Assembly: GCF_024125445.1 (NCBI RefSeq)
Contig: NZ_JAMXWM010000021.1
Span: 1-64,000, forward strand
Direction of reading: 5' to 3'
Source: Sporolactobacillus shoreicorticis
Lineage (GTDB): Bacteria > Bacillota > Bacilli > Bacillales > Sporolactobacillaceae
Length of the DNA: 64,000 nt
Shown here: in pieces, positions 28,604 to 36,860 of the stretch
Position numbering within the stretch: the first letter of the stretch is position 1
Layout: each line of letters begins with the position of its first letter
Made by a program: the position numbers and the translations under genes
The notes under the pieces: generated by a model
Seen by the model: the letters and a program-made list of their open reading frames with translations, nothing else
What the model was told of the DNA's origin: nothing
Database searches by the model: none

Positions 28604-28631
28604 TAGTACCTTTTTAAAGTGGAGAATTAAG

Positions 28632-29510
28632 TTAAGAAGCCATCGTCTGCCCGGTAATATAGGATCCGTCATCGGATGCAAGTAAAACGTAAACAGGCGC
28701 AAGCTCAAAAGGCTGGCCCGCACGTTTCATCGGTGTATCTGCGCCTAAAGTCTTGACGACGTCCGCCGGCCATGAAGCAGGTTGAAGAGGAGTCCAGATC
28801 GGTCCCGGAGCAACAGCGTTCACGCGCACACCTTTTTCAGCGAGATTGTGGGCAAGTGCCCGTGTGAAGCTGACAATCGCGCCTTTTGTCGATGCATAGT
28901 CAATTAATTGACTGTTTCCGATATTTGCCTGCACGGAAGTCGTGTTGACAATACTGTCTCCGCTGTGAGGATGCGGTGCAACTGTCCGCGAGAGTCGAAA
29001 AAACGATTCGATGTTGACATCAAACGTTGTTTCGAGCTGTTGGTCCGAAATGGCTTCAAGTGAGGGCTGGGGAAATTGGACGCCGGCATTATTAATTAAA
29101 ATATTGATGTGCCCAAATGTTTCAAGTGTTTTCGTGACGATTCGTTCGCCGGCATTTCGCTCGCGCAGGTCAATGGACAGCAGCAGGCATCTCCGACCGA
29201 TTTTTTGTACCGCCTTCTGAGTTGTTTCTGCATCTTGATGTTCATTCAGATAGACCAAAATCAGATCGGCGCCCTCCTTTGCAAATGCAACAGCAACGGC
29301 ACGTCCGATACCGCTGTCCCCGCCGGTTATGACGGCAATTTTATTTGTCAATTTTCCCGTGCCAACGTAGTTAGGATTGTCGAAAATCGGCAGCGGATTC
29401 ATAAGGTATTCCATTCCGGGCTGCTGAGCCTGATATTGAGGCGGGAAGGTGATTGGGACATCTTTACAGTCAGTCATTGAACCATAATACGGAATAACGG
29501 GTTTCATCAT
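28632..29510 (-). CDS. short-chain dehydrogenase/reductase, C-terminus shortened
   Basis: NAD(P)-dependent oxidoreductase of the classical SDR superfamily, 292 aa, related to the YhdF/general-stress glucose dehydrogenase-like group. That group has the long N-terminal extension seen here (about 50 residues, with FPPQYQAQQPG). The cofactor loop is TGGDSGIGRA, the structural motif is NNAG (ILINNAGVQ), and the catalytic Ser, Tyr and Lys are in NTTSVQ and YASTKGA. The protein ends SYITGQTMAS, whereas relatives continue with a short HVNGG-type strand after TGQ. The last ~8 residues appear to have been replaced, which fits a deletion at the junction with the riboswitch region. GAGAGGA precedes the ATG. 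Confidence 0.85.
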   Translation of the reverse strand: MMKPVIPYYGSMTDCKDVPITFPPQYQAQQPGMEYLMNPLPIFDNPNYVGTGKLTNKIAVITGGDSGIGRAVAVAFAKEGADLILVYLNEHQDAETTQKAVQKIGRRCLLLSIDLRERNAGERIVTKTLETFGHINILINNAGVQFPQPSLEAISDQQLETTFDVNIESFFRLSRTVAPHPHSGDSIVNTTSVQANIGNSQLIDYASTKGAIVSFTRALAHNLAEKGVRVNAVAPGPIWTPLQPASWPADVVKTLGADTPMKRAGQPFELAPVYVLLASDDGSYITGQTMAS

Positions 29511-29691
29511 TTAGATCCTCTCCCTAAAGATTTTCACACAGTATATGCGAATGTATGGGATGAGTGCCTATTCTTTCTTGATCTACTGATTAATTCCCGA
29601 AATCTGCCGATAATAAGAGAAAGAGGTCAAAAAACAAAGAAAAAATGATACTATATAAGAGACACAACGTCATATGAAGCCGGAGGCAGAT

Positions 29692-30462
29692 ATGAAAAAA
29701 ATACTGTTAATTTTAGCGATGATTGTAGCCCTTGCCTTGAGCGGCTGCGCCAATCAGGAAAATCAAGCCTATGATCAGGCAATGAAAAAAGGACAGGCTG
29801 CTCTTGTTTCAAAAGATTATGATGCTGCGGCAAGTTATTTCAAAAAGGCATTAAGTCATAAGAAAAAAGATAAAAAGGCAACCACATTATTGACTCAAAC
29901 CAATAATTTTCTGGCTGCAAAATCAATGATGGATCATCCGGATCAAGCGATTAAAGCGTTAAACCCGGTCATTCTTCAAAAAAACGGTTCGGGTGTTTTG
30001 AGAAAAGACGCAAGGGAGCTAAGAGACAAAGTGATGGCGGCAAAAAAACAAAATGCTGAAGGAACTTCATCTAATCAGACTTCTCAGACCTCATCAACGA
30101 CATCGTCGGAAAGCAGCTCAACGGCTGTAGCGAGCAGTGCGGAGGATTCATCATCGTCTTCGTCTACTTCTGCAGCAACATCGGGCAGCAGTTCATCGGC
30201 AGGCGCCGCTAGTGACACGGTGACACAGAAACAGGCAGAAGCAGCTGTGATTAAAGCAGCAGGATATACACCGGACGAAGTTTATGTCGATACGACAGAC
30301 AACGGTACTTATTACTCGATGGAACTGCGTGAGAACCATTCGAATGACAGTGCGGCAGATCCGGAAACTGCGCCGTCCGCAGGATTCTTCAGATACTATA
30401 AGGCCTCGGGAAAGGTTGCTCAGCTTGATCTGCTCAGCAATACGTACAAGGAAATTAAATGA
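29692..30462 (+). CDS. lipoprotein with Ser/Thr-rich linker
   Basis: A 256-aa secreted lipoprotein. The signal peptide MKKILLILAMIVALALSGC ends in lipobox LSGC with the lipidated Cys at residue 19. Residues 22-110 form a helical region resembling tetratricopeptide-type repeats (YDQAMKKGQAALVSKDYDAA, then another helix pair). A low-complexity Ser/Thr/Ala linker covers about 120-170. The last ~80 residues form a small alpha/beta domain (QAEAAVIKAAGYTPDEVYVD to the end). GGAGG is five bases before the ATG. No family is recognised. The layout suggests a membrane-anchored protein reaching through the wall. Confidence 0.78.
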   Translation: MKKILLILAMIVALALSGCANQENQAYDQAMKKGQAALVSKDYDAAASYFKKALSHKKKDKKATTLLTQTNNFLAAKSMMDHPDQAIKALNPVILQKNGSGVLRKDARELRDKVMAAKKQNAEGTSSNQTSQTSSTTSSESSSTAVASSAEDSSSSSSTSAATSGSSSSAGAASDTVTQKQAEAAVIKAAGYTPDEVYVDTTDNGTYYSMELRENHSNDSAADPETAPSAGFFRYYKASGKVAQLDLLSNTYKEIK

Positions 30463-30506
30463 ATTTGTTTCGAAAATGAATCGGCATAAATTTAATCACT
30501 TTTTTG

Positions 30507-30540
30507 GGACTCATAAGCTGCGTCTGTGGGTCCTTTATTT
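30507..30540 (+). terminator. terminator of the lipoprotein gene
   Basis: GGACTCA (30507-30513) pairs with TGGGTCC (30527-30533), followed by TTTATTTT. The remaining stretch to 30760 shows no gene. Confidence 0.6.
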
Positions 30541-30761
30541 TGTGCCAATCGTGTGTGCATGTGAAATTTTAAAGTCTGCGAAAAAGGAGGTTGGAAAGAC
30601 ATTTCCTGATCTTTTCGCTGCCGCACCTTGTTGTATCGCGATTGAGGCAAATAATTGTTTATCACTCATTTCTTAGGGTATCTCTAATGATAATGATGGT
30701 GTTAAAGCATCTGAAGAACAGGCGGACGTATAGTTTTCACAAAAAAATCATTTTTTTCTAA

Positions 30762-30790
30762 TTGTGACATTACCAAGGCAATGTTATACT
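30762..30790 (+). promoter_or_regulatory. ldhD promoter
   Basis: TTGTGA (30762-30767), a 17-base spacer and TATACT (30785-30790). The transcript would carry an untranslated leader of about 190 bases containing a small ORF before ldhD. Confidence 0.65.
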
Positions 30791-30862
30791 TTTAACGTGA
30801 AATAAGTTTTCCTGCTCATTCACATAAAAGTGGTTAAACTAAGATTCTTGGAAGGGTATGTG

Positions 30863-30973
30863 ATGAGTGAGGAGAAAACTTTTTTCTTTATTGTGAAACG
30901 AATCACGAATCAAGCGGTTCAGGTTACAACCCCGGTGTTCAGAAATACCGGATGTAGAATAAACTTTCTTTAG
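30863..30973 (+). CDS. small upstream ORF (36 codons) preceding ldhD
   Basis: The ATG lies six bases after a good ribosome site (GGAAGGG, 30850-30856). The frame begins MSEEKTFFFIVKRITNQ and ends at TAG 30971-30973. That stop codon is part of the TAGGAGG ribosome site of ldhD, so a ribosome finishing this ORF sits on the ldhD start region. An 8-bp hairpin (30932-30951) lies inside its second half. I do not recognise the peptide. It could be a coupling or attenuating leader ORF, or chance. Confidence 0.45.
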   Translation: MSEEKTFFFIVKRITNQAVQVTTPVFRNTGCRINFL

Positions 30974-30987
30974 GAGGATGTTTAAGC

Positions 30988-32013
30988 ATGGCTTTTAAAA
31001 TCATTGCGTATGGTGTAGAACCTTACGAAGAACATTTGTACAGTGAATTGAACAAATATGGTTATGAATTGACTCTCGTTAATGACTTGCTGACTGCCGA
31101 CAATGGCAATCTTGCAAAGGGTCACGACGGCGTACTCCTTTTTGTTAACTGCCTCGCAGACCGCGCAAACCTTGAAAAATTCAGTGAATACGGCATCAAA
31201 TACGTATTTACACGTACTGCCGGCTTTAACCATATCGACCTGCAAGCAGCTTCCGATCTCGGATTGAAGGTTGCCCGCGTTCCTGCTTACTCACCGAACG
31301 CGATTGCTGAACTGGCTGTTTATCTTGGAACAGCACTTCTCCGCCATACGGTTTATACAACTGCTCGTACATCGAAACTGAACTTTACCGTAACGGAAAC
31401 AAACTTCAGCCACGAAGTTCATAAAGTTACCGTTGGTATTGTCGGAACGGGCCATATCGGCTGCGTTGAAGCAGAACTTTATAAAGGTCTTGGTGCGAAA
31501 TTGCTTGGCTATGATATTTTCCAAAGTGATTTCGCCAAGAAACTGGTTGAATTTAAGGAATTGGACGAACTGCTTGCTGAATCTGATATCGTCAGCCTGC
31601 ACCTTCCATATTTCCCTGGCAAAAATGAAAACTTTGTTGGTGACGACTTCATCGGCAAAATGAAAGATGGCGCAATCCTGATTAACACCGCCCGCGGCGA
31701 ACTTGTTGATGAAGCTGCTGTTGTTAAAGCAATCAAGAGCGGCAAGCTCGAAGGATTCGGTGCCGACGTATTGACTGACGAAGCACGCTTCTTTGGCAAG
31801 GACTTCTCAGACGGCACCGAATTTCCGGATGCTACGATCAAAGAATTAATCGAACTCTATCCTAAAGTATTGATCACACCGCACGTAGCTGCAATGACCG
31901 ACGTAGCTGTTTCCAACATGATTTCAACAAGCTACGATAACTTCAATGCCGTGATTAAAGGTGAAAGCCTTGGCCGCGCTGAAGTTGAACTCCCGCAGTC
32001 GGCTGCGAAATAA
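30988..32013 (+). CDS. ldhD: D-lactate dehydrogenase
   Basis: NAD-dependent fermentative enzyme reducing pyruvate to D-lactate, 341 aa, a member of the D-2-hydroxyacid dehydrogenase family. The Rossmann motif is GTGHIG (153-158). Catalytic residues are Arg236 (TARGE), Glu265 (TDEARFF) and His299 (TPHVAAMT), and the substrate-loop region is RTAGFNHID. GGAGG lies nine bases before the ATG. Codon choice is biased to preferred codons, as expected for a highly expressed gene. It is monocistronic, with a strong promoter and terminator. Other 2-hydroxyacids may also be substrates, but length and motifs match lactate dehydrogenases of D-lactate producers. Confidence 0.92.
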   Translation: MAFKIIAYGVEPYEEHLYSELNKYGYELTLVNDLLTADNGNLAKGHDGVLLFVNCLADRANLEKFSEYGIKYVFTRTAGFNHIDLQAASDLGLKVARVPAYSPNAIAELAVYLGTALLRHTVYTTARTSKLNFTVTETNFSHEVHKVTVGIVGTGHIGCVEAELYKGLGAKLLGYDIFQSDFAKKLVEFKELDELLAESDIVSLHLPYFPGKNENFVGDDFIGKMKDGAILINTARGELVDEAAVVKAIKSGKLEGFGADVLTDEARFFGKDFSDGTEFPDATIKELIELYPKVLITPHVAAMTDVAVSNMISTSYDNFNAVIKGESLGRAEVELPQSAAK

Positions 32014-32029
32014 TTATTAGTTTAAATAG

Positions 32030-32064
32030 AACAGCCTCGCCTTTTATGGCGGGGCTGTTTTTTT
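32030..32064 (+). terminator. ldhD terminator
   Basis: AACAGCCTCGCC (32030-32041) pairs with GGCGGGGCTGTT (32048-32059, one G-U pair), followed by TTTTT. Confidence 0.9.
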
Positions 32065-32296
32065 GACAAGTTAAGAAAGTAAGGTCATGGAACAAATGTG
32101 CAGGTCAGGGAATATCCCGCAGCTTGTTTGAGGAGGCTCCCGGACTGCCCGCAAGCGCACCAGCACCAGTTGATCGCGAGCAACCGGAGTGTATTCAAAA
32201 CCAGGCGTGGATTCAGGACCGGGCGTTTTTTGCCCGGTCTTTCTTAAATAAAACATGCGTCTGACAGTGTCATGATCAGAAATGGATACAAGAAAG
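32065..32296. other. intergenic stretch with an extra terminator
   Basis: No gene recognised. A second intrinsic terminator (GACCGGGC 32217-32224 with GCCCGGTC 32232-32239, then TTTCTT) lies 150 bases after the ldhD one. Either a short rightward RNA is made from 32070-32246 or it is backup termination. Confidence 0.5.
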
Positions 32297-32345
32297 AAGA
32301 GAGTATCTCAAAAGTCTGCCTTTGATTTTAAGATACTCTCTTTTA
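32297..32345. terminator. terminator downstream of gbsR
   Basis: AAGAGAGTATCT (32297-32308) pairs perfectly with AGATACTCTCTT (32331-32342) around a 22-base loop, with T-rich sequence on both sides. It serves the leftward gbsR-type gene. Confidence 0.75.
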
Positions 32346-32390
32346 AATTCTGTGCAAATGGTGATACAAGTCGCCAAAATCGGCAGGAGT

Positions 32391-32939
32391 TTATTTTTTT
32401 TCCTGATCCATTTTCTTCTTCACAATTTGGAACAACTCATCGCTGTCAAGAAAATCAAAAAGGTGATTCAGCCAGTTGTAGTAGTCCAATATATAGCGGT
32501 ACTTATCCATGTCCTTTTGGATCAGTTCGCGATCAGTTTCTGAGAGCTCCGAGCTTTTCATAAGTTGGTTTAGTTCGTTCACAGATTGCAGTACAGCCTT
32601 TGTATTCATCGCGGTTACTTTTCGCCATTGATTCGTAAAAAAATCAATGAAGATCTGATACCAATCTTCCTGTGCTTCGTACAAGTCCTTTCGAATGCCT
32701 TTTCTCCAGACACGTTCAACCATATTCAGTTCCATGAGGGTGCGAACGGAAGTACTCATACTCGTTTTACTCATTTTTAATTCTTCTTTCATATCGTCCA
32801 AAGTCATGGGTTTGCCGTTAAAGAACAAAGTGCCGTATAGCCGTCCGATAGAGGGCGAAACACCGTAAAGATACATATTTTGCGACACCGACTCAATGAC
32901 GCGTTCCCTTATATTATCAACGATCTCAGCGTGTTCCAT
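32391..32939 (-). CDS. GbsR/MarR-family regulator of glycine betaine uptake
   Basis: A 182-aa winged helix-turn-helix protein. The MarR-type DNA-binding region (YGVSPSIGRLYGTLFFNGKP, then EELKMSKTSMSTSVRTLMELNMVERVW) matches GbsR, followed by a helical dimerisation domain. In B. subtilis GbsR is a choline-responsive repressor of betaine synthesis and uptake genes. Here it is divergent from an opuA operon across a region with dyads, so it most likely controls that operon. The start is set at the ATG after GGTGA (five-base gap); an ATG six codons upstream has no ribosome site. Confidence 0.85.
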   Translation of the reverse strand: MEHAEIVDNIRERVIESVSQNMYLYGVSPSIGRLYGTLFFNGKPMTLDDMKEELKMSKTSMSTSVRTLMELNMVERVWRKGIRKDLYEAQEDWYQIFIDFFTNQWRKVTAMNTKAVLQSVNELNQLMKSSELSETDRELIQKDMDKYRYILDYYNWLNHLFDFLDSDELFQIVKKKMDQEKK

Positions 32940-33270
32940 TTCATTCACCAACTTCATTGTAAAATTAACTATAGTTCATTGTACCTTTTGCCATTCTCTC
33001 TGAAAAGATGAAATTGATTGAACATCTATTTATTCAGTATACAGGATTTTATCTGTTTGTACAGTTTGAACTGTATAAACAACTATGTTAACATGATACT
33101 ATTGAAAGCAGCACATGAAAAGGCTCTGTGATCATGTCCGCTCTGATACGGTACCTGCCGGCCCTTGCGGTGTACCAAATACAAATAGATGCAGATCTTT
33201 GAGGAACTGAGGAAGCTCTGATTTTTTGTTTTTAAGAGCTTTTGCAATAAGATACGAGCGAGGTGTTTCA
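32940..33270. promoter_or_regulatory. gbsR-opuA divergent control region
   Basis: Contains the 10-bp palindrome AACTATAGTT (32967-32976) near the gbsR start and the perfect 16-bp dyad TACAGTTTGAACTGTA (33060-33075). The second overlaps a probable opuA -35 box, TTGAAC (33066-33071), with TAACAT (33089-33094) 17 bases on. Both are candidate operators for the adjacent GbsR-type protein. Confidence 0.55.
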
Positions 33271-34476
33271 ATGAAAAAGATTGAAGTGAAAAAAGCGACA
33301 AAAATATTCGGAAAAAATCCGAGACGTGGCTTGGAGCTTTTGAAAAAAGGGTTGAACAAAAAAGAAATCAAGAAAAAGACAGATTTGAATGTCGGAGTTT
33401 CCGAAGCAAGCTTTCACGTGGAAGCTAATGAAATCTTTGTGATTATGGGCCTTTCGGGCAGCGGAAAATCGACATTGGTTCGGCTCTTAAACCGTTTGAT
33501 CAATCCGACCTCCGGAACAATTCTGATTGATGGAGAAGATATTACGCGAATGAATGCCGAGCATCTGCGCGAGGTACGCCGTAAAAAAATTAGCATGGTT
33601 TTTCAGGGGTTTGCGTTGTTTCCGCACCGAACCATTCTCGAGAACACGTTCTTTGGTCTGGAAATTCAAGGGGTTGATAAAAAAGAACAAATCGAACGTG
33701 CACACTATTCACTCTCACGCGTCGGACTTAAAGGGTATGAGGACAGCTACCCGAACCAACTGTCCGGGGGAATGCAGCAGCGTGTCGGTTTGGCACGAGC
33801 TTTAGCAAGTGATACGGATATCCTGCTTATGGACGAGGCCTTCAGTGCGCTCGATCCTTTGATCCGCAGAGAAATGCAGGATCAATTGCTGGACTTGCAG
33901 AGTGACATGAAAAAAACGATCGTGTTCATTACCCATGACTTGGACGAAGCATTGCGCATTGGTGATCGTATTGCGTTGATGCGGGACGGACAGATTGTTC
34001 AAATCGGCACTCCGGAAGAAATACTGATGAATCCTGCCAATGACTATGTCGAACACTTCGTTGAGGATGTCGATCTGAGCAAGGTCATTACTGCGGGTCA
34101 TATTATGACGCGCGCTGAGGCCGTCGGCAATGACCGCGGAGCACGTGTTGCGTTGAAACTAATGAATGATAATGACATCTCCAGCATTTTCGTGGTCGAC
34201 CGCAGTAAAAAGCTGCTCGGTGTGGCAGATGCGGATGATGCGGCGGCGGCCATTAAGGCGGAGACACCTTTGAGCGAAATTATAAAAAACGTGAAGTCGG
34301 TACAGGTGAATACACATCTGAGTGATTTATTTGACGACATCTCAAAATCGCCCCTTCCGCTTGCTGTCGTCGATGAACAAGACAGGCTGCTCGGACTTGT
34401 TCGTCGCGGGGCAATCATTAATGCGCTCGCAGGGAACACACCATTAACGAAAGAAACGGAGGTGCAGAACCTATGA
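33271..34476 (+). CDS. opuAA: glycine betaine/proline ABC transporter, ATP-binding subunit
   Basis: ATPase of the osmoprotectant importer, 401 aa. Walker A is GLSGSGKST (60-68), signature LSGGMQQR (164-171), Walker B LLMDEAFSALDP, then the His switch in FITHDLDEA. The N-terminal NPRRGLELLKKG stretch and the C-terminal pair of CBS domains (about 270-395, typical of ionic-strength-sensing OpuA/ProV) place it in this class. The start follows GAGGTG. It is the first gene of opuAA-AB-AC, overlapping the permease by ATGA. Regulation by osmolarity and the divergent GbsR is expected, not shown. Confidence 0.93.
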   Translation: MKKIEVKKATKIFGKNPRRGLELLKKGLNKKEIKKKTDLNVGVSEASFHVEANEIFVIMGLSGSGKSTLVRLLNRLINPTSGTILIDGEDITRMNAEHLREVRRKKISMVFQGFALFPHRTILENTFFGLEIQGVDKKEQIERAHYSLSRVGLKGYEDSYPNQLSGGMQQRVGLARALASDTDILLMDEAFSALDPLIRREMQDQLLDLQSDMKKTIVFITHDLDEALRIGDRIALMRDGQIVQIGTPEEILMNPANDYVEHFVEDVDLSKVITAGHIMTRAEAVGNDRGARVALKLMNDNDISSIFVVDRSKKLLGVADADDAAAAIKAETPLSEIIKNVKSVQVNTHLSDLFDDISKSPLPLAVVDEQDRLLGLVRRGAIINALAGNTPLTKETEVQNL

Positions 34477-35321
34477 GTGAGACTTTTTTACCAAAGATAC
34501 CAATTGGCCATTGGGCGGATTTGCTGGTTCAATTCATCACAAATCATTTTGAAGGCTTCTTTGGTTATATTGCTGCGGGAATACAAAGCTTTGTCGATAG
34601 CCTGGTCTGGCTTTTTGCTTTTATGACTCCCATTGTCTTTATTCTTCTTTTAGCAGCGATCGCTTTTTGGCGCCGCGGTATCGGCGTCGCATTATTCACA
34701 CTGATTGGTCTAATCCTTATCTATGACTTAGGCTACTGGGGACACGCCATGCAGACGTTCGCGCTTGTCGTGACTTCGGTTGTGTTGTCCATCATTATCG
34801 GTCTTCCACTTGGCATTTTATCGGGAATCAATAAGACTTTTCACCGCGTCTTGACGCCAATTCTTGACTTTATGCAGACTATGCCTTCATTTGTTTATTT
34901 GATTCCGGCCATTTTTCTCTTTGGTACCGGCATGCCTCCGGGCGTTGTGGCGACGATTGTGTTTGCCATGCCACCAACGATTCGTATGACCGGGTTAGGC
35001 ATTCGTCAGGTTCCGTCGGACTTGATCGAAGCTTCAGATGCCTTTGGATCGACCACATGGCAGAAGCTTTTTAAAGTGCAGATTCCAATCGCAACGCCGA
35101 CAATTATGGCCGGTGTTAATCAAAGCATTATGCTCTCACTGTCGATGGTTGTCGTTGCATCATTGGTTGGCGCACCGGGACTTGGCGCTGATGTCTATCT
35201 TGCGGTAACGTCGCTGCGCACAGACATAGGCGTTGAAGCAGGTCTGGCAATCGTAATCATCGCGATCATGTTGGACCGTATTTCACAAAATACTCGAAAT
35301 AAAAAAACGGGGGGATCCTAA
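34473..35321 (+). CDS. opuAB: glycine betaine/proline ABC transporter permease
   Basis: Membrane channel of the OpuA/ProW type, 282 aa with about seven hydrophobic segments. The EAA-type loop that docks on the ATPase reads DLIEASDAFGSTTWQKLFKVQIP (about residues 185-207). Typical ProW segments include LPLGILSGINKTFHRVLTPILD and MPSFVYLIP. It is translationally coupled to opuAA through the ATGA overlap, with GGAGG upstream in the opuAA coding end, and is followed after one base by opuAC. Confidence 0.93.
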   Translation: MSETFLPKIPIGHWADLLVQFITNHFEGFFGYIAAGIQSFVDSLVWLFAFMTPIVFILLLAAIAFWRRGIGVALFTLIGLILIYDLGYWGHAMQTFALVVTSVVLSIIIGLPLGILSGINKTFHRVLTPILDFMQTMPSFVYLIPAIFLFGTGMPPGVVATIVFAMPPTIRMTGLGIRQVPSDLIEASDAFGSTTWQKLFKVQIPIATPTIMAGVNQSIMLSLSMVVVASLVGAPGLGADVYLAVTSLRTDIGVEAGLAIVIIAIMLDRISQNTRNKKTGGS

Positions 35322-35322
35322 C

Positions 35323-36207
35323 TTGAAAAAAATTAATCGTATTATTATGAGCATGTTCCTTTTGGCCGTCTTGACGCTGGCCGGATGCCAAAGCCAAAGC
35401 TCAGGAAACGCCGGTTCGTTCGGAAATCAAGTCGATCACAAAATCATTGGAATTGATCCGGGTGCCGGTTTAATGAAGCTGACCGATACAACCATTAAGG
35501 ATTACAAGCTGAATAATTGGACCGTACAGTCCGGTTCAGAATCGACAATGATTGCTGCGCTTGATAAAGCAATTAAGAAAAAAGAACCCATTGTGGTCAC
35601 AGGCTGGACGCCACATTGGATGTTTCAAAAATATGATTTGAAATATCTGAAAGATCCAAAAGGCTCTTACGGAGCGTCTGAGAACATTCATACGGTGGTT
35701 CATAAGGGCTTCGAAAAGGAAGATCCGAATGCAACGAAGGTTCTGGATCAATTTTCTTGGACGGCTGATGACATGGGAAAAGTGATGCTGTCGATCCAAA
35801 AGGGTACCGACGCGAAAAAGGCAGCAGCAGAGTGGGTCAAAGACAATGAAGACAAAGTCGGCACATGGACGAAAGGCGCCGACAAAGTCAGCGGCAAGAA
35901 CATTAAGCTCGGTTATGTCGCGTGGGCCTCTGAAATTGCCAGCACTAATGTTGTGGCAACGGTGCTTGAGAATCTCGGTTACAATGTAACGCTCGAACAG
36001 CTTGGAGCCGGGCAAATGTGGGCGGGGCTGGCAAAGGGCAGCGATGATGCTATTGTTGCCGCATGGCTTCCGTCAACACATGCCGACTACATGAAACAAT
36101 TTAAAAATAAAGTGACCGATCTTGGTCCTAATTTAAAGGGGACAAAGCTCGGACTTGTTGTTCCGTCCTATGTAAAGATTAATTCGATTGACGACTTGAA
36201 AGACTGA
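35323..36207 (+). CDS. opuAC: glycine betaine-binding lipoprotein
   Basis: Substrate-binding lipoprotein of the OpuA importer, 294 aa. A signal peptide ends in LAGC (lipid anchor Cys about residue 22). The mature part has the OpuAC/ProX fold with aromatic residues for cage-like betaine binding (TGWTPHWMFQKYDLKYL, VAWASEIASTN, MWAGLAKGSDDAIVAAWLPSTHADY). The start is TTG, after GGGGGGATC; no ATG is closer. It begins one base after the permease stop, and a terminator follows, so the operon has three genes. Confidence 0.93.
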   Translation: MKKINRIIMSMFLLAVLTLAGCQSQSSGNAGSFGNQVDHKIIGIDPGAGLMKLTDTTIKDYKLNNWTVQSGSESTMIAALDKAIKKKEPIVVTGWTPHWMFQKYDLKYLKDPKGSYGASENIHTVVHKGFEKEDPNATKVLDQFSWTADDMGKVMLSIQKGTDAKKAAAEWVKDNEDKVGTWTKGADKVSGKNIKLGYVAWASEIASTNVVATVLENLGYNVTLEQLGAGQMWAGLAKGSDDAIVAAWLPSTHADYMKQFKNKVTDLGPNLKGTKLGLVVPSYVKINSIDDLKD

Positions 36208-36213
36208 TGCCAA

Positions 36214-36249
36214 AAAGCGCCCGCTCACATTTGAGCAGGCGTTTTTTTT
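36214..36249 (+). terminator. opuA operon terminator
   Basis: CGCCCGCTCA pairs with TGAGCAGGCG (one mismatch) around CATT, ahead of TTTTTTT. Confidence 0.8.
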
Positions 36250-36340
36250 ACAAGAGATTATAAAATTTAGCGTTGTTCCTTGCCGGTACAATGATGAGCG
36301 TCGAAAGATTCGATTGGGATAAGGTAGGTGTCTAATCTGA

Positions 36341-36532
36341 GAAATAACCGGAAAAATTCCGCTTAATTAGAAAATGAACAAAAAAGCAGCTTAAATAGAC
36401 GGAGAAATTCCGCTTATCGAATGCAAAACGAGAAAATGGAGGACTTTTTCTGTACATAAGCGGAAAAATTACCCTTATGTACCTGTGAATCAAGCGCCAT
36501 GATGCATATAACCGGAAAATTTTCGCTTATTT
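36341..36532. repeat. cluster of four related palindromic repeats
   Basis: Four imperfect copies of a ~27-bp palindrome with core CGGAAAAATTCCGCTTA occur at 36341-36369, 36391-36419, 36452-36482 and 36506-36532. Copy 3 has perfect 9-bp outer arms (GTACATAAG and CTTATGTAC). They are irregularly spaced (about 50-61 bases from start to start) and diverged, which resembles dispersed intergenic palindromes of Bacillaceae, not a CRISPR array. Confidence 0.7.
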
Positions 36533-36789
36533 TACTCGTTACTTAATGAAGGATCAAAATGATTTATGAAAAGTAGAAAGATGATAATTTAAAACGGTAT
36601 TTGGAGCAAAGGAACGTTTGCTAAGTACACGTACGTCCTGTATGCAACGGGAAAGCCACCGTATCCTGCGGAAGTAAGGACTGCGCGCTTTTTGTCCGGT
36701 TTTTTATGAATTGGGATAAAGATTTGGTTTGCTCAGTTATTGTAAGTTTTTAGCGCTGATTTTTAAATATAAATATTCTTAAAATTCTA
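36533..36789. other. intergenic stretch, unassigned
   Basis: No confident gene. A short frame (YVLYATGKPPYPAEVRTARF and a few more residues, about 36630-36707) overlaps a weak terminator-like hairpin, GGAC (36687-36690) with GTCC followed by GGTTTTTT. It could be a remnant or the end of a small RNA. Confidence 0.3.
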
Positions 36790-36818
36790 TTGACATTGAT
36801 AAATTGATCGTGTAAACT
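36790..36818 (+). promoter_or_regulatory. promoter of the panE-like leader transcript
   Basis: Consensus TTGACA (36790-36795), a 17-base spacer and TAAACT (36813-36818). The start point is expected near 36825, about 280 bases before the structural gene. Confidence 0.8.
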
Positions 36819-36860
36819 GACAGCACTCACTAAAAAAACTCTTCCAAGAAGGTAACTATA

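Noticed and set aside
30762-30790. Rex (redox regulator) operator at the ldhD promoter
   Set aside because: Only the TTGTGA half is present; the matching TTCACAA half at the right distance is missing.
36341-36532. Palindromic repeats considered as a CRISPR array
   Set aside because: Copies differ at many positions, spacing is irregular and no cas genes are near.
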